From: Methylomonas koyamae
GTDB lineage: Bacteria; Pseudomonadota; Gammaproteobacteria; Methylococcales; Methylomonadaceae
Direction of reading: 5' to 3'
Assembly: GCF_006483455.1 (NCBI RefSeq)
Contig: NZ_PPPU01000006.1
Span: forward strand, 218,161-282,160
Length of the DNA: 64,000 nt
Positions 33,204 through 42,306 of this stretch are shown piece by piece. Position 1 is the first letter of the stretch. The number at the start of each line of letters is the position of its first letter. The notes below the pieces were generated by a model, which did no database searches, had not been told where the DNA came from, and saw only the letters and a list, made by a program, of their open reading frames with translations. Position numbers and translations under genes: made by a program.

Positions 33204-34751
33204 TCAATCATCATGATCGTGTTCGTCCTCGTGCCATTCTTTGCTATTTGAATTACCAAAATAGTATTGAATTACCGGCCAATCCAGTTTCGCAACTCTT
33301 CGACCCATTTGACGAGAATCCACATCACCATCGACAAAGTGAATGCCGCCATAACGACGCGAAATGGCCGCTTCGTCCGCTGCATCACTGAAGGTCGCCC
33401 AACTCAATGAGATGTCTGCTGCTGGCACTTGGCCGGGTTCAACCCTGGAGACTCCGGCAGATTGGGTATAAGTATCGCCAAACACGTCACTACCGGTAAA
33501 CCGTTTCAAAGCCTCGGCAGCCGCAGATGAGAACGCACTATGTCCAGATGGGTATTCGGCAAATGGCGGAGTGACCACGGTTGATGCTTGGTATGGTTCC
33601 CAGCTTTGACCATCAATACTTTGAGTTCCTTGATAAGGCCCCGCCCAGGCGTTAATCGTATGTCCACCGAATAGGTAATGAATCGCAGTCACAGGTCTAA
33701 CGGAATCGAATTTGACCTTTGCACCCCAGATCGCAATAGACGTGTCAAATACTGTGTTCGACATCGCAAACAACATCTTAACGTCTTGGTCCAAATTATG
33801 ATTGTCTCGATGGGAAACCGACTGCGCGAATAAATTCCAATGACCCGGTGGCAATTCGGAGCTAGGACCGTCAGCCCAGAATTCGGCAATCACCTTCTGT
33901 TGATCGGTTAATGACGCACTATAAGCAATAACTTGTAGCGCCTGTTCTCTATACTCAGGCTGATCAACAGTCGCTGGGCCTACTCTACCGGTACGCTTTT
34001 TTATTTCTTTGCGTACAGGAGTTACGACGTCCTTATCCCAATCTTTTATTCCGAAAGGCAACACGCGTCCCCAATGTGGAGCTATAAATTTCTGTACGAC
34101 AGTGCCGCCGTGGCCATCTGATACTCGCAGCGGTTGCCAGCGATTCGGGTCGTTGATTTGATCCGGTGTGTTAACTGGCTGATATCCGGTCCAATCGGAA
34201 TATGGCGCACCACCGTTGATATTACCCAGTTGATTGGATTTGTCTTGATGGCGATAAGTCAATACAGCACCCGCAGCAACATTACCAATACCAGCCGCTG
34301 TGTTCTTGTTCGTTGTGGCGTTATTAGGATCGTAACCTTGCTGAGTCAGAAGATCCTTGAAATACTGCTGTTGTGTGGACTGGGGGAACAAATCGGAGGC
34401 AGCACGGAATGCAGCATACGCTATCGCTTCTTTTTTACCCGCATCATTAAGGATACTCGCCGGCGCCTTCAATGACGGACCAAAACGCGTACCACGGGCT
34501 TTGTTGTCAAAGGCCGCCCAGGCATCGAAAGTGCTGGTATTTAAAACGGCCAACATCCTAGCGACCATTGGTGGTCCTGGATGGGTTTCTCGAATTGCTT
34601 CCAGTACAGCGTCATTCCACTGTAAAAGAACGTTCTCGCTTGGATCTACACCTGGCACTGCTGCTCTTGCCGGAGATGACAATGCCAATAAGATTGCCCC
34701 CGCTAGAATCCCTATTTGACCTTTAGAAAATTGGGTTGTGTTTGAATGCAT
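33204..34751 (-). CDS. Secreted vanadium-dependent haloperoxidase / PAP2-like protein
   Basis: About 515 residues with a signal peptide ending SSPARAAVPG. The C-terminal PAP2/vanadium haloperoxidase site is present in order: Lys and Arg in KVKFDSVRPVTAIHYL, then EYPSGHSAFSSAAAEAL, then RRYGGIHFVDGDVDSRQMG with the vanadate-binding His. The tail ends in acidic/His residues. Bacterial members are often of unknown activity; oxidising halides or acting as a phosphatase are both possible. ATG 34751 has GGGGAGAAATT before it; a longer frame to 34802 lacks support. It is convergent to the arsenic cluster and shares its terminator, and is probably a separate unit. Confidence 0.87.
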   Translation of the reverse strand: MHSNTTQFSKGQIGILAGAILLALSSPARAAVPGVDPSENVLLQWNDAVLEAIRETHPGPPMVARMLAVLNTSTFDAWAAFDNKARGTRFGPSLKAPASILNDAGKKEAIAYAAFRAASDLFPQSTQQQYFKDLLTQQGYDPNNATTNKNTAAGIGNVAAGAVLTYRHQDKSNQLGNINGGAPYSDWTGYQPVNTPDQINDPNRWQPLRVSDGHGGTVVQKFIAPHWGRVLPFGIKDWDKDVVTPVRKEIKKRTGRVGPATVDQPEYREQALQVIAYSASLTDQQKVIAEFWADGPSSELPPGHWNLFAQSVSHRDNHNLDQDVKMLFAMSNTVFDTSIAIWGAKVKFDSVRPVTAIHYLFGGHTINAWAGPYQGTQSIDGQSWEPYQASTVVTPPFAEYPSGHSAFSSAAAEALKRFTGSDVFGDTYTQSAGVSRVEPGQVPAADISLSWATFSDAADEAAISRRYGGIHFVDGDVDSRQMGRRVAKLDWPVIQYYFGNSNSKEWHEDEHDHDD

Positions 34752-35255
34752 AATTTCTCCCCCTACGATATGAAAATTTTGCCGGCTTATCGCTGACGGC
34801 AATTCTCATTGTAAAGATATGTAAGGAAGAATCATGTGTACCAATGTACAGAAATAATGGGGAAAACTACGAGTATTCGTGTGTAATAATTCATTTACTT
34901 GAGTGTCTAAACATGCAAACAGAGCAAGCTAAGTAGGGCACCTTGCTCAATGATTATTGGCAGGTTCGAGCATTATTAAGGCAATTAGCTCCCCTAATAG
35001 CGGACAATGAACTGGGTTAAAAGGTGCCTTAACTATTGAAAATGGAATGCTAACTCGAAGGTCTGCTGTTGGCCGAAAGCCAACTCAGCCAGACCCCGCG
35101 CCCGCCAACACACCCTTCCGAAGTTAATTTAATGCCATTGCCCTCGCGGTTTGCGAGGTGCCGGGCCGAATGGTTTTTATCCCTCTCCGGCCAAAGCGGT
35201 TTTTCTTGGTAAGCTATGCAGCCAATTCAACCAATGCCTGCCAATGGAGATATAG
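34752..35255. other. Intergenic region between haloperoxidase and small secreted protein
   Basis: About 500 bp with no supported gene. The left half is AT-rich and should hold the haloperoxidase promoter on the minus strand. At about 35063-35087, CTGTTGGC-CGAAA-GCCAACTCAGC forms a hairpin resembling a dispersed repeat. A return to high GC after about 35090 marks the right boundary of the low-GC segment. Confidence 0.5.
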
Positions 35256-35657
35256 ATGACCACGATTTTTCGCCTTACCGCCGCCTTGTTGTTAAGCCTG
35301 GGTGCCGACAGCGTTTACGCTTACGGCAGCAGCCAGAGTTCCAGCCATTGCGATAAGCCGGCGTTTTCCGAGTTTCAACCGGCGGCCAACAAATATTTGC
35401 AGACGTTTCAGGAGTTCTCGCTGTCGGCGTCTGCCAACACGACGCCCACGTCTATCGTGGTCCATGTCAGTGCCGGCGATATCAAATACGAATATACCGC
35501 CAAGGAACTCTACATCAGCCAACACAAAAGTGGGCGTTACGAGGTGCGCGGCAAGATAGACCGGCCGATCGAGCACGGTTTCGTCAGAATCAGCGTCACG
35601 GCGCACAGCAAGCCGAGCTGCGAAAAAACCGACGGCTATCTGGTCCGAATCCAGTAA
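35256..35657 (+). CDS. Small secreted protein of unknown function
   Basis: A 133-residue protein with a signal peptide (FRLTAALLLSLGADSVYAYG) and a Ser-rich start to the mature chain. Two cysteines (SSHCDKPAF and KPSCEKTDGYLV) probably form a disulfide. The middle is beta-rich (IVVHVSAGDIKYEY, HGFVRISVTAHSK). I do not recognise the family. A ribosome-binding GGAGAT lies before the ATG. It is monocistronic and separate from the arsenic cluster. Confidence 0.7.
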   Translation: MTTIFRLTAALLLSLGADSVYAYGSSQSSSHCDKPAFSEFQPAANKYLQTFQEFSLSASANTTPTSIVVHVSAGDIKYEYTAKELYISQHKSGRYEVRGKIDRPIEHGFVRISVTAHSKPSCEKTDGYLVRIQ

Positions 35658-35696
35658 TTTGAGCCCCGGTCGGGCTTCCGGGGCGGCTGTGGGCGA

Positions 35697-36227
35697 TCAG
35701 GGTTTGCCTTGCAGTTGTTTTAGTGCCGCCGCGACTTTTTGGGCGTCCAGGGCCGGGTCGACATCGTTGTCGATACGGCGCACCTTCAATTCGGGGTCGA
35801 TGATGAAAGTCCAGCGTTTGGCCATGGTCAACACCGGCATTTTCGCGCCGTAAGCTTCGGTGACGCTGGCGTCCGGATCGGAAAGCAGCGTGAAGCCAAG
35901 TTTGTGCTCGCGGTGGAATTTGGCCAATTCGGCGACCGAATCGGTACTGAGGCCGTAGACCTCGGCACCTTGCTGGCGTATGGCCTGAATCGCGTCGCGA
36001 AAGGCGCAGGCCTGGGCGGTACAGCCCGGCGTGCCGGCTTTCGGATAAAAATACAATACGGTCCAGCCATTGCCGCGGCGCGAGTTCAGGTCGAACTCGC
36101 CGCCGTCGTGGGTCTTGGCCTGAAACGTGGGAGCGGTATTGCCGATCTGCAATTGCTCGGCAAAGGCTGGCGGCAGGCCGCCAAAAAACAGTACGAGTGG
36201 GATCAATAGGGCGCTGAATCTAGTCAT
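35697..36227 (-). CDS. Secreted peroxiredoxin (AhpC/TSA, BCP-like)
   Basis: About 176 residues with an N-terminal signal peptide (FSALLIPLVLFFGGLPPAFAE). The thioredoxin-fold core has APTFQAKTHDGGEFDLNS, the peroxidatic-cysteine loop AGTPGCTAQACAFRD, and VYGLSTDS and FTLLSDPDASV. The two Cys five residues apart follow the PrxQ/BCP arrangement, though this one is exported. It would reduce peroxides in the periplasm. ATG 36227 follows GAGGAA and begins the signal peptide. Confidence 0.87.
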   Translation of the reverse strand: MTRFSALLIPLVLFFGGLPPAFAEQLQIGNTAPTFQAKTHDGGEFDLNSRRGNGWTVLYFYPKAGTPGCTAQACAFRDAIQAIRQQGAEVYGLSTDSVAELAKFHREHKLGFTLLSDPDASVTEAYGAKMPVLTMAKRWTFIIDPELKVRRIDNDVDPALDAQKVAAALKQLQGKP

Positions 36228-36469
36228 GGAAATATTCCTCGGCAGAGTGACGGTGGGAGCGTGCCGGCTATTGTCGGCCAAGGCCGGCGCTTTAGGTAGC
36301 ATTTGTTGAGCGGTAGCAAAAAAGTTGTGCCGCGGCGCTAAGTTCCCGACGCGAACAGGCGGCGGCGCAGGCGGCAGTGTGGAATAATCGGGCCGTTTGC
36401 AGCAAGTGTTTCGTCAGCACAGCGTTCGAAGCAGCAGCGTCCAGTGGCATACTGCCAAGGGGGAATCCC

Positions 36470-39400
36470 ATGAACCGGCCGCGCCGTTATTCCAGTTTTA
36501 CCAACAGTGTTTTGCTCAGTGCGCTGAGCCTGGCGCTGCTTGTCGCTTCGATTTTCCTTTATCTCCACTTCGAAAGCCGAATTGATAACGCCGAACAGTT
36601 GGGCCTGGCGCTGCAGCGTACGGCCGACGCGTTGCGGCAAACTGCCGTCGAATCGCGGCGGCTGGCGCTTGCTTATGTCATTCGCGGGGAGCTAAGCGAC
36701 CGGCAGCGTCACCGAGAAATCCGGGATAGCCGTAACGCCGGCGGTGCGGTGTGGTCGGATTCAATGCGCGAGGCTGACTTTACCGCCGCGGAATTGGCGA
36801 AACTGACACAGGCGCAGACCAAAGCGGATCAGTTGGCGGATATCGAATTGGCGGCGGTGCAATTGGCCGAAAACGGCGTACACGACGCACTGGAACGACT
36901 AAAGGCGGCGGCGATGCTCGAAAGCCAAGCCTATCGCCAAACCGAGGCCGAATTTCTGCAGATGCTCGCCGAGGCCGGAGATATGGCGCGGAGCAGAACG
37001 GCATTGCTGGTAAAACGCAACCGCGATATTGCAGCAGCGCTTGGCTTGGCCGTGGCGGCGGCGGGCCTGATGCTGGTGTTGGCGTTATGGCGGGTCCATC
37101 GCAGTGTGTTCGGCATTTTGGGCGCAGAGCCGGAAGAAGTGCGTACTCAAATTGCCCGCTTGGGTCGCGGCGATTTCGCGCAACAGCCGCCAGTACCGGA
37201 TGATTTGAGCGATAGCGTGATGGGCTGGTTATCGGAAACCCAACGCCAGTTGGCGCAAGTCGATGCGGAGCGGCGCGAAGCGGAAGCCAAAACCCAACGT
37301 CTGACTCAGCTGTACGCGGCATTGAGCCAGTGTAATCAGGCCATCGTCCGCTGCAGTTCCGAAGCCGAATTGTTTCCGCAAATTTGTCGCGATGCGGTCA
37401 TGTTCGGCGGTATGAAAATGGCCTGGATCGGCATGTTGGACCCAAGCGGGCAGTGCGTGCTGCCGGTGGCGAGTTACGGTAGCGGCGGCGAATATCTGGC
37501 CGACATCGCCATTAGTATCGATCCCAGACAAGACTCCGGTTGTGCACCGACCGGAACTGCGTTGCGCGAAGACCGGGCTTACTGGTGTCAGGACTATCTG
37601 AATGATCCGGCCACATCGGTCTGGCACGAACGCGGCGCCGGTTGCGGCTGGCGGGCATCGGCGGCTTTGCCCTTACACCGGAATGGCACGCCGGTCGGGA
37701 CTTTGAATCTGTATGCCGATAGCGTCAATGCGTTCGATTTCGCCGCCCGCAATTTGTTGCTGGAAATGGCGATGGACATCGACCATGCCTTGACCGGCTT
37801 CGAACGCGATGCCGAGCGCCAGCACGCCCTGCAAATGGAAACTTTGCGCACTTTCATGCTGGAACGGCTGAACAGCGGCGGTTCGTTGCGGGAGTTGCTG
37901 GACGAAGTGGTGCGCAAATTGGAAAGTGCGATGCCGGGCTGTATTTGTACGGTATTGCTGTTGGACGAAACCGGACGGCATTTGCAGGTCGCCGCAGCGC
38001 CCGGTTTGCCGGATTTCTATAACCGGGCAATCGACGGAACCCTGATCGGACCGGGGGTGGGATCGTGCGGGAATACCGCGTTTACTGGGCAGCGTACTGT
38101 CGTCGCCGATATCGCCCAGCATCCGTATTGGGCGGATTTCAAAAACCTGGCCGCCCAAGCCGGCGTCGGTGCCTGCTGGTCGGAGCCGATTTTGGGTTCC
38201 GGAAAAAAAGTGCTGGGTACCTTTGCGATTTACCAGCGCTACCCGGCGTCTCCGGATCATTTCGCTTTGCGTCTCCTGGATATGGTGGCGCATTTTGTGG
38301 CTTTGGCTATCGAGCGCAAACAAACCGAGGAACACATTTACCATTTGGCCAACTACGACCCGTTGACCGGGTTGCCCAACCGCAGCCAGCTAAACAACCA
38401 CTTGAAATGCGCGTTGGGTCTGGCCCAGCGGGCTAACGGCCAACTGGCGCTGATGTTTTTGGACATCGACCACTTCAAAGACGTCAACGATACCTTGGGA
38501 CACAGCGTGGGCGATGCCTTGCTGGTCGAATTGGCTTTGCGCTTGCGTGCCGCGCTACGGGTGGAGGATATCGTTACCCGACTGGGCGGGGACGAGTTCA
38601 TCGTGCTGCTGCCGGGCGCCAATGCCAATAGCGCGGCGGTGATCGCCCAAAAATTGTTGGACGCTATTTCCGAACCGTTTCGTATCGAGCATCACGATTT
38701 GATTATGAGCGCGTCCATCGGTGTCGCGTTGTATCCTGACGACGGCGAGGATCTGGAGACCTTATCGAAAAGCGCCGATACCGCGATGTACCGGGTGAAA
38801 CTGGAAGGTCGCCACGGTTGCCGTTTCTTTACGCCGGAAATGCACGCCAATTCGGCGCGGAATCTGCAATTGGTCACCGGCCTGCGCCACGCGCTGGAGC
38901 GAGGCGAACTGGAGTTGCACTACCAGCCGCAGTTGTCGTTGAAAACCGACAAGATAACCGGCGCCGAAGCCTTGCTGCGCTGGCGTCATCCCGAACTGGG
39001 CCTGGTATCGCCGGCAGAATTCATTCCGGTCGCCGAGGATAGCGGTCTGATCCTGCCGATCGGCGAATGGGTGATCAGAACCGCGGTTCGCCAAGCCAGG
39101 CAAATCATGGCCGAAGGGCTGGGGCCTTTGGTCATGGCGGTGAATTTGTCCGCGGTGCAATTTAGTCAGCCGACTCTGCCGGATTTGGTCGGCGGCATCC
39201 TGGCCGAAGAAGGTTTGCCGCCAGAGTATCTTGAGCTTGAGTTGACCGAAGGCGTCGCGATGAACCATCCGCAGACGGCGATTGCGGCAATGGAGAATCT
39301 GCACCGGCGCGGTATCCGGGTCGCCATCGACGACTTCGGCACCGGTTATTCGTCATTAAGCTACCTGAAGAAGTTCAAAGTCTACAAACTGAAAATCGAC

Positions 39401-39619
39401 CAGTCGTTCGTGCGGGATATCACCACCGACGCCGAAGACAAAGCGATCGTTAGCGCAGTGATCAGCCTGGCCGACAGCCTGGGTTTGGCGACCATCGCCG
39501 AAGGCGTCGAAACGCCGGAGCAGAAAGCCTTCTTGCGCCAGCAAGGCTGCGACGAAATGCAGGGCTATCTGTTCAGCCGACCGTTGACCGTTGCCCAGTT
39601 GATGGATTTTTTGCGCTAA
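36470..39619 (+). CDS. GAF-GGDEF-EAL cyclic-di-GMP signalling protein
   Basis: About 1049 residues. Two membrane helices (SVLLSALSLALLVASIFLYL and IAAALGLAVAAAGLMLVLAL) enclose a helical periplasmic part. Two GAF-like domains follow, one with FGGMKMAWIGMLD and ALPLHRNGTPVGTLNLYAD, the next with GSCGNTAFTGQ and CWSEPILGSGKKVLGTFAIY. The GGDEF motif is intact at residue 706 (LGGDEFIVLLP). The EAL domain begins YQPQLSLKTDKITGAEALLRW (Glu 833) and has DDFGTGYSSLSYL. Both catalytic motifs look complete, so it could make and break c-di-GMP. ATG 36470 follows AAGGGGG. Confidence 0.93.
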   Translation: MNRPRRYSSFTNSVLLSALSLALLVASIFLYLHFESRIDNAEQLGLALQRTADALRQTAVESRRLALAYVIRGELSDRQRHREIRDSRNAGGAVWSDSMREADFTAAELAKLTQAQTKADQLADIELAAVQLAENGVHDALERLKAAAMLESQAYRQTEAEFLQMLAEAGDMARSRTALLVKRNRDIAAALGLAVAAAGLMLVLALWRVHRSVFGILGAEPEEVRTQIARLGRGDFAQQPPVPDDLSDSVMGWLSETQRQLAQVDAERREAEAKTQRLTQLYAALSQCNQAIVRCSSEAELFPQICRDAVMFGGMKMAWIGMLDPSGQCVLPVASYGSGGEYLADIAISIDPRQDSGCAPTGTALREDRAYWCQDYLNDPATSVWHERGAGCGWRASAALPLHRNGTPVGTLNLYADSVNAFDFAARNLLLEMAMDIDHALTGFERDAERQHALQMETLRTFMLERLNSGGSLRELLDEVVRKLESAMPGCICTVLLLDETGRHLQVAAAPGLPDFYNRAIDGTLIGPGVGSCGNTAFTGQRTVVADIAQHPYWADFKNLAAQAGVGACWSEPILGSGKKVLGTFAIYQRYPASPDHFALRLLDMVAHFVALAIERKQTEEHIYHLANYDPLTGLPNRSQLNNHLKCALGLAQRANGQLALMFLDIDHFKDVNDTLGHSVGDALLVELALRLRAALRVEDIVTRLGGDEFIVLLPGANANSAAVIAQKLLDAISEPFRIEHHDLIMSASIGVALYPDDGEDLETLSKSADTAMYRVKLEGRHGCRFFTPEMHANSARNLQLVTGLRHALERGELELHYQPQLSLKTDKITGAEALLRWRHPELGLVSPAEFIPVAEDSGLILPIGEWVIRTAVRQARQIMAEGLGPLVMAVNLSAVQFSQPTLPDLVGGILAEEGLPPEYLELELTEGVAMNHPQTAIAAMENLHRRGIRVAIDDFGTGYSSLSYLKKFKVYKLKIDQSFVRDITTDAEDKAIVSAVISLADSLGLATIAEGVETPEQKAFLRQQGCDEMQGYLFSRPLTVAQLMDFLR

Positions 39620-39670
39620 GCTTGTGGCGTCAGGCCGCCTGTTGCGGCCGCTTCGATGCGGAGCTTGCCG

Positions 39671-40651
39671 ATGAACAATCCTCGACCCCTTTTCGACCGT
39701 TGGCCGCAGTCGCTGCCGGTGCCGCCGGCAGCCGTGCTGCTCGGCATCGGCGGCCTGATTGTCTTCAGCATGTGTTTTTACACGATTCCGGCCGAGTCGG
39801 AAGGCATCGTCTTACGCTTCGGCGAATTCATTGAGCAAGTGCCGTCCGGCCTGCATGCCAAGTTACCGTTCGGAGTCGATGAAGTGATAACTGTGCCGAC
39901 CCAACGCCAGCAAAAGCTGGAATTCGGCTTCGCCACGCCCGGTTTCACCAATCCGGATCAGGCCGGCGAAGAGCCGGAGCTGGAGCGGGCAATGGTGACC
40001 GGGGATTTGAACTCGGCGCTGGTGGAATGGATCGTGCAGTACCGGATCACCGACCCGGAAAAGTATTTGTTCGATGTGCGTGATCCCGGCCTGACCTTGC
40101 GCGACATTTCCGAAGCGGCGATGCGGGAAGTGGTCGGCGATCGTACCGTCGATGAAATCATCACGATTGGCCGGCAGGAGATCGAAGAAACCGTGCTGGC
40201 ACGGGTGCGCGAACTGGCCGAGCGCTATCGTTTGGGCGTCACGATCAATCAGGTGCAATTAAAAAACGTCAATCCGCCGGAACCGGTGCAACCGTCGTTT
40301 AACGAAGTCAACCGGGCGCAGCAGGACCGGGAGAACGTGATCAATCTGGCCAACGGCGAATACAACAAGGCGGTGCCGAGGGCACGCGGTGAGGCCGACC
40401 AGAGGATACGTGCCGCCGAGGGTTACCGCTTCAAACGGATCAACGAGGCCGAAGGCGACGTCACCGCTTTTAACCAGGTCCTGGAACAGTATTTGAAGGC
40501 GCCGGAAGTGACCCGCGCCCGGATATATCTGGAAACCATGGCCGAGGTGCTGCCGCAGGCCAAACAACAAATCATCGTTGACGACACGGTGCAACAGATT
40601 CTGCCGCTGTTGGCGGTGCCAGGTCCGCCAAGCGTCGAGGTGGCGAAATGA
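39671..40651 (+). CDS. hflK: Membrane protease modulator HflK
   Basis: A 326-residue SPFH/band-7 protein. One N-terminal membrane helix (PPAAVLLGIGGLIVFSMCFYTI) is followed by the band-7 core: AESEGIVLRFGEFIEQVPSGLHAKLPF, LVEWIVQYRITDPEKYLFDV and LRDISEAAMREVVGDRTVDEI. A coiled-coil rich in Ala/Glu/Arg (RARGEADQRIRAAEGYRFKRINEAEGD) ends the protein. HflK with HflC forms a cage around FtsH. It lacks the long Gly-rich N-terminus of E. coli HflK. ATG 39671 follows CGGAG; 39656 is an alternative. The stop overlaps hflC. Confidence 0.9.
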   Translation: MNNPRPLFDRWPQSLPVPPAAVLLGIGGLIVFSMCFYTIPAESEGIVLRFGEFIEQVPSGLHAKLPFGVDEVITVPTQRQQKLEFGFATPGFTNPDQAGEEPELERAMVTGDLNSALVEWIVQYRITDPEKYLFDVRDPGLTLRDISEAAMREVVGDRTVDEIITIGRQEIEETVLARVRELAERYRLGVTINQVQLKNVNPPEPVQPSFNEVNRAQQDRENVINLANGEYNKAVPRARGEADQRIRAAEGYRFKRINEAEGDVTAFNQVLEQYLKAPEVTRARIYLETMAEVLPQAKQQIIVDDTVQQILPLLAVPGPPSVEVAK

Positions 40652-41613
40652 GCCGCGCCGGAAAATCGTTAGGCTTAATCGCGATCGCGCTGATTTTTTT
40701 GCTGACCTGCGCCTATACCGTCAACCAAACCGAGCAAGTTATCGTGACCCAATTCGGCAAGCCGGTCGGGCCGCCCATCACCGAGCCGGGTTTGCATTTT
40801 AAATTGCCGTTCGTGCAACAAATCAACAGCTTCGACAAGCGTTATCTGGCTTGGGATGGGCCGATGGTGGAAATGTCGACCAAGGACAAAACCTACGTTC
40901 AGGTCGATACCTTTGCCCGCTGGCGCATCACCGATCCGATGCGCTACTACCTGCGGCTACGCGACGAGCGTAGCGCCCAATCCCGGTTGGAAGACATCCT
41001 CGGCAGCGAAACCCGCACCGCAATCGCCCGTCATGAACTGATCGAGGTGGTCCGCACCGACAAGGATCGCAAGCCGATGCAGGACGAGAGTCTGGCGGGC
41101 CTCGCCAGCGAAGCCGGAATCGGCGTGTTGCGGCCGATCCGGGTCGGCCGGGTAGCGATCGAGCGCGATGTATTCAACGCCGCAGCGCCGAAATTGGCCG
41201 AGTTCGGCATCGAATTACTGGACGTACGCTTCAAACGCATCAATTACAACCGGCAAGTGTTGGAGCGGATACACCAGCGCATGATCAGCGAGCGCCTGCA
41301 AATTGCGCAACGTTTCCGCTCGGAAGGCGAGGGCGAAGCCGCCCGTATTCACGGCAACAAGGAACGCGATATCAACGAGATCGAATCCGCGGCTTACAAA
41401 CAGGTCCAGGAAATTCAAGGCGCGGCCGACGCCAAGGCCGCCGAGATTTACGCCAAAGCCTACGCACAAAAGCCGGAAGCGGCGGAGTTCTATAAGTTCC
41501 TGAAAAGTATGGAGACTTATCGGGCCGTGATCGGCGGCGAGGCCAGTCTGGTGCTGTCCACCAACAGCGACTTATTCGGCCTGTTGAAACGCGCCGATGC
41601 CAAAGGGCGTTGA
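40648..41613 (+). CDS. hflC: Membrane protease modulator HflC
   Basis: A 321-residue SPFH/band-7 protein with one N-terminal membrane helix (GLIAIALIFLLTCAYTVNQT). Typical HflC motifs are VIVTQFGKPVGPPITEPGLHFKLPFVQ, YVQVDTFARWRITDPMRYYL and the coiled-coil RFRSEGEGEAARIHGNKERD. The C-terminus has LVLSTNSDLFGLLK, as in E. coli HflC. It is coupled to hflK by an ATGA overlap. The pair limits FtsH proteolysis of membrane proteins. Confidence 0.94.
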   Translation: MSRAGKSLGLIAIALIFLLTCAYTVNQTEQVIVTQFGKPVGPPITEPGLHFKLPFVQQINSFDKRYLAWDGPMVEMSTKDKTYVQVDTFARWRITDPMRYYLRLRDERSAQSRLEDILGSETRTAIARHELIEVVRTDKDRKPMQDESLAGLASEAGIGVLRPIRVGRVAIERDVFNAAAPKLAEFGIELLDVRFKRINYNRQVLERIHQRMISERLQIAQRFRSEGEGEAARIHGNKERDINEIESAAYKQVQEIQGAADAKAAEIYAKAYAQKPEAAEFYKFLKSMETYRAVIGGEASLVLSTNSDLFGLLKRADAKGR

Positions 41614-41709
41614 CGGCTTTACCGGCGGCGGCGCGCGGTTAAGTCGGAATTAAGTTGCCGCTCGCATGATGCATCCCAACACGATCATTTTGCGAAAAGG
41701 AGCTTTGAT

Positions 41710-42078
41710 ATGTGTAAGAAAACCATAATTGCCGTTTTGAGTTTGGCGTTTTCCTCGGCAGCATTGGCCGACCACGAAGGCTGGGGCCACCATTGGGGGC
41801 ATCACCACCATCACCACCACGATTATTACCCGGAATACCGGGAGCGGGTGATTTACTACCAACCGGCGCCGCCGCCGGTGGTGGAATACGTTCCGGAGCC
41901 TTCGTACTATGCACCGCCGCCGCAGCCACGTTATTACCAGTACGACCAACGTAACCCGCAAGGTTTGCTGGGCGGCATGGTCGGTAGTGCGATGGGCTAC
42001 CACTTCGGCGGCGGCGACCCGTTGGCCGCCGGCATCGGCGCCGCGGCCGGTGCACTATTAGGTAACGGCATGTACTGA
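41710..42078 (+). CDS. His-rich glycine-zipper envelope protein
   Basis: A 122-residue secreted protein with a signal peptide ending AALAD. The mature N-terminus is very His-rich (GHHWG then a run of seven His). A Tyr/Pro-rich middle follows (YYQPAPPPVVEYVPEPSYYAPPP), then a C-terminal glycine zipper (GLLGGMVGSAMGYHFGGG, AAGIGAAAGALLG) of the Rickettsia 17-kDa-like type. It may bind metals at the His stretch and insert in the envelope. No specific function can be assigned. An AAAAGGAG ribosome-binding site precedes the ATG. Confidence 0.82.
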   Translation: MCKKTIIAVLSLAFSSAALADHEGWGHHWGHHHHHHHDYYPEYRERVIYYQPAPPPVVEYVPEPSYYAPPPQPRYYQYDQRNPQGLLGGMVGSAMGYHFGGGDPLAAGIGAAAGALLGNGMY

Positions 42079-42117
42079 TCCGGCTGCCGTGTCCGGTCCG
42101 CCGCCAGCGACCGTGAC

Positions 42118-42291
42118 TTAATAATTAAGCAGTTGGAAAAAGCTTTTCGGCGCGCCGCAAATCGGACATTGCCAGTCGTCCGGGATGTCCTCCCAGCGGG
42201 TACCGGGAGCGATGCCGCTGTCCGGATCGCCTTTGGCTTCGTCGTAAATGTGTTCGCATTCGCGGCAATGGTATTTTTTGTATGCGGCCAT
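42118..42291 (-). CDS. Rubredoxin
   Basis: A 57-residue protein, too short to stand out among longer frames. It has the two CX2C iron-binding knuckles: HCREC near the N-terminus and [13 protein letters not shown] near the C-terminus, with the linking [15 protein letters not shown] block that defines rubredoxins. GAAAGGT precedes the ATG. It is a small electron carrier; partners could include the diiron enzymes or peroxide-reducing systems of a methanotroph. It lies 15 bp after the hydrolase gene in the same direction, so the two may be co-transcribed. Confidence 0.92.
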   Translation of the reverse strand: MAAYKKYHCRECEHIYDEAKGDPDSGIAPGTRWEDIPDDWQCPICGAPKSFFQLLNY

Positions 42292-42306
42292 ACCTTTCTC
42301 TCCCGG

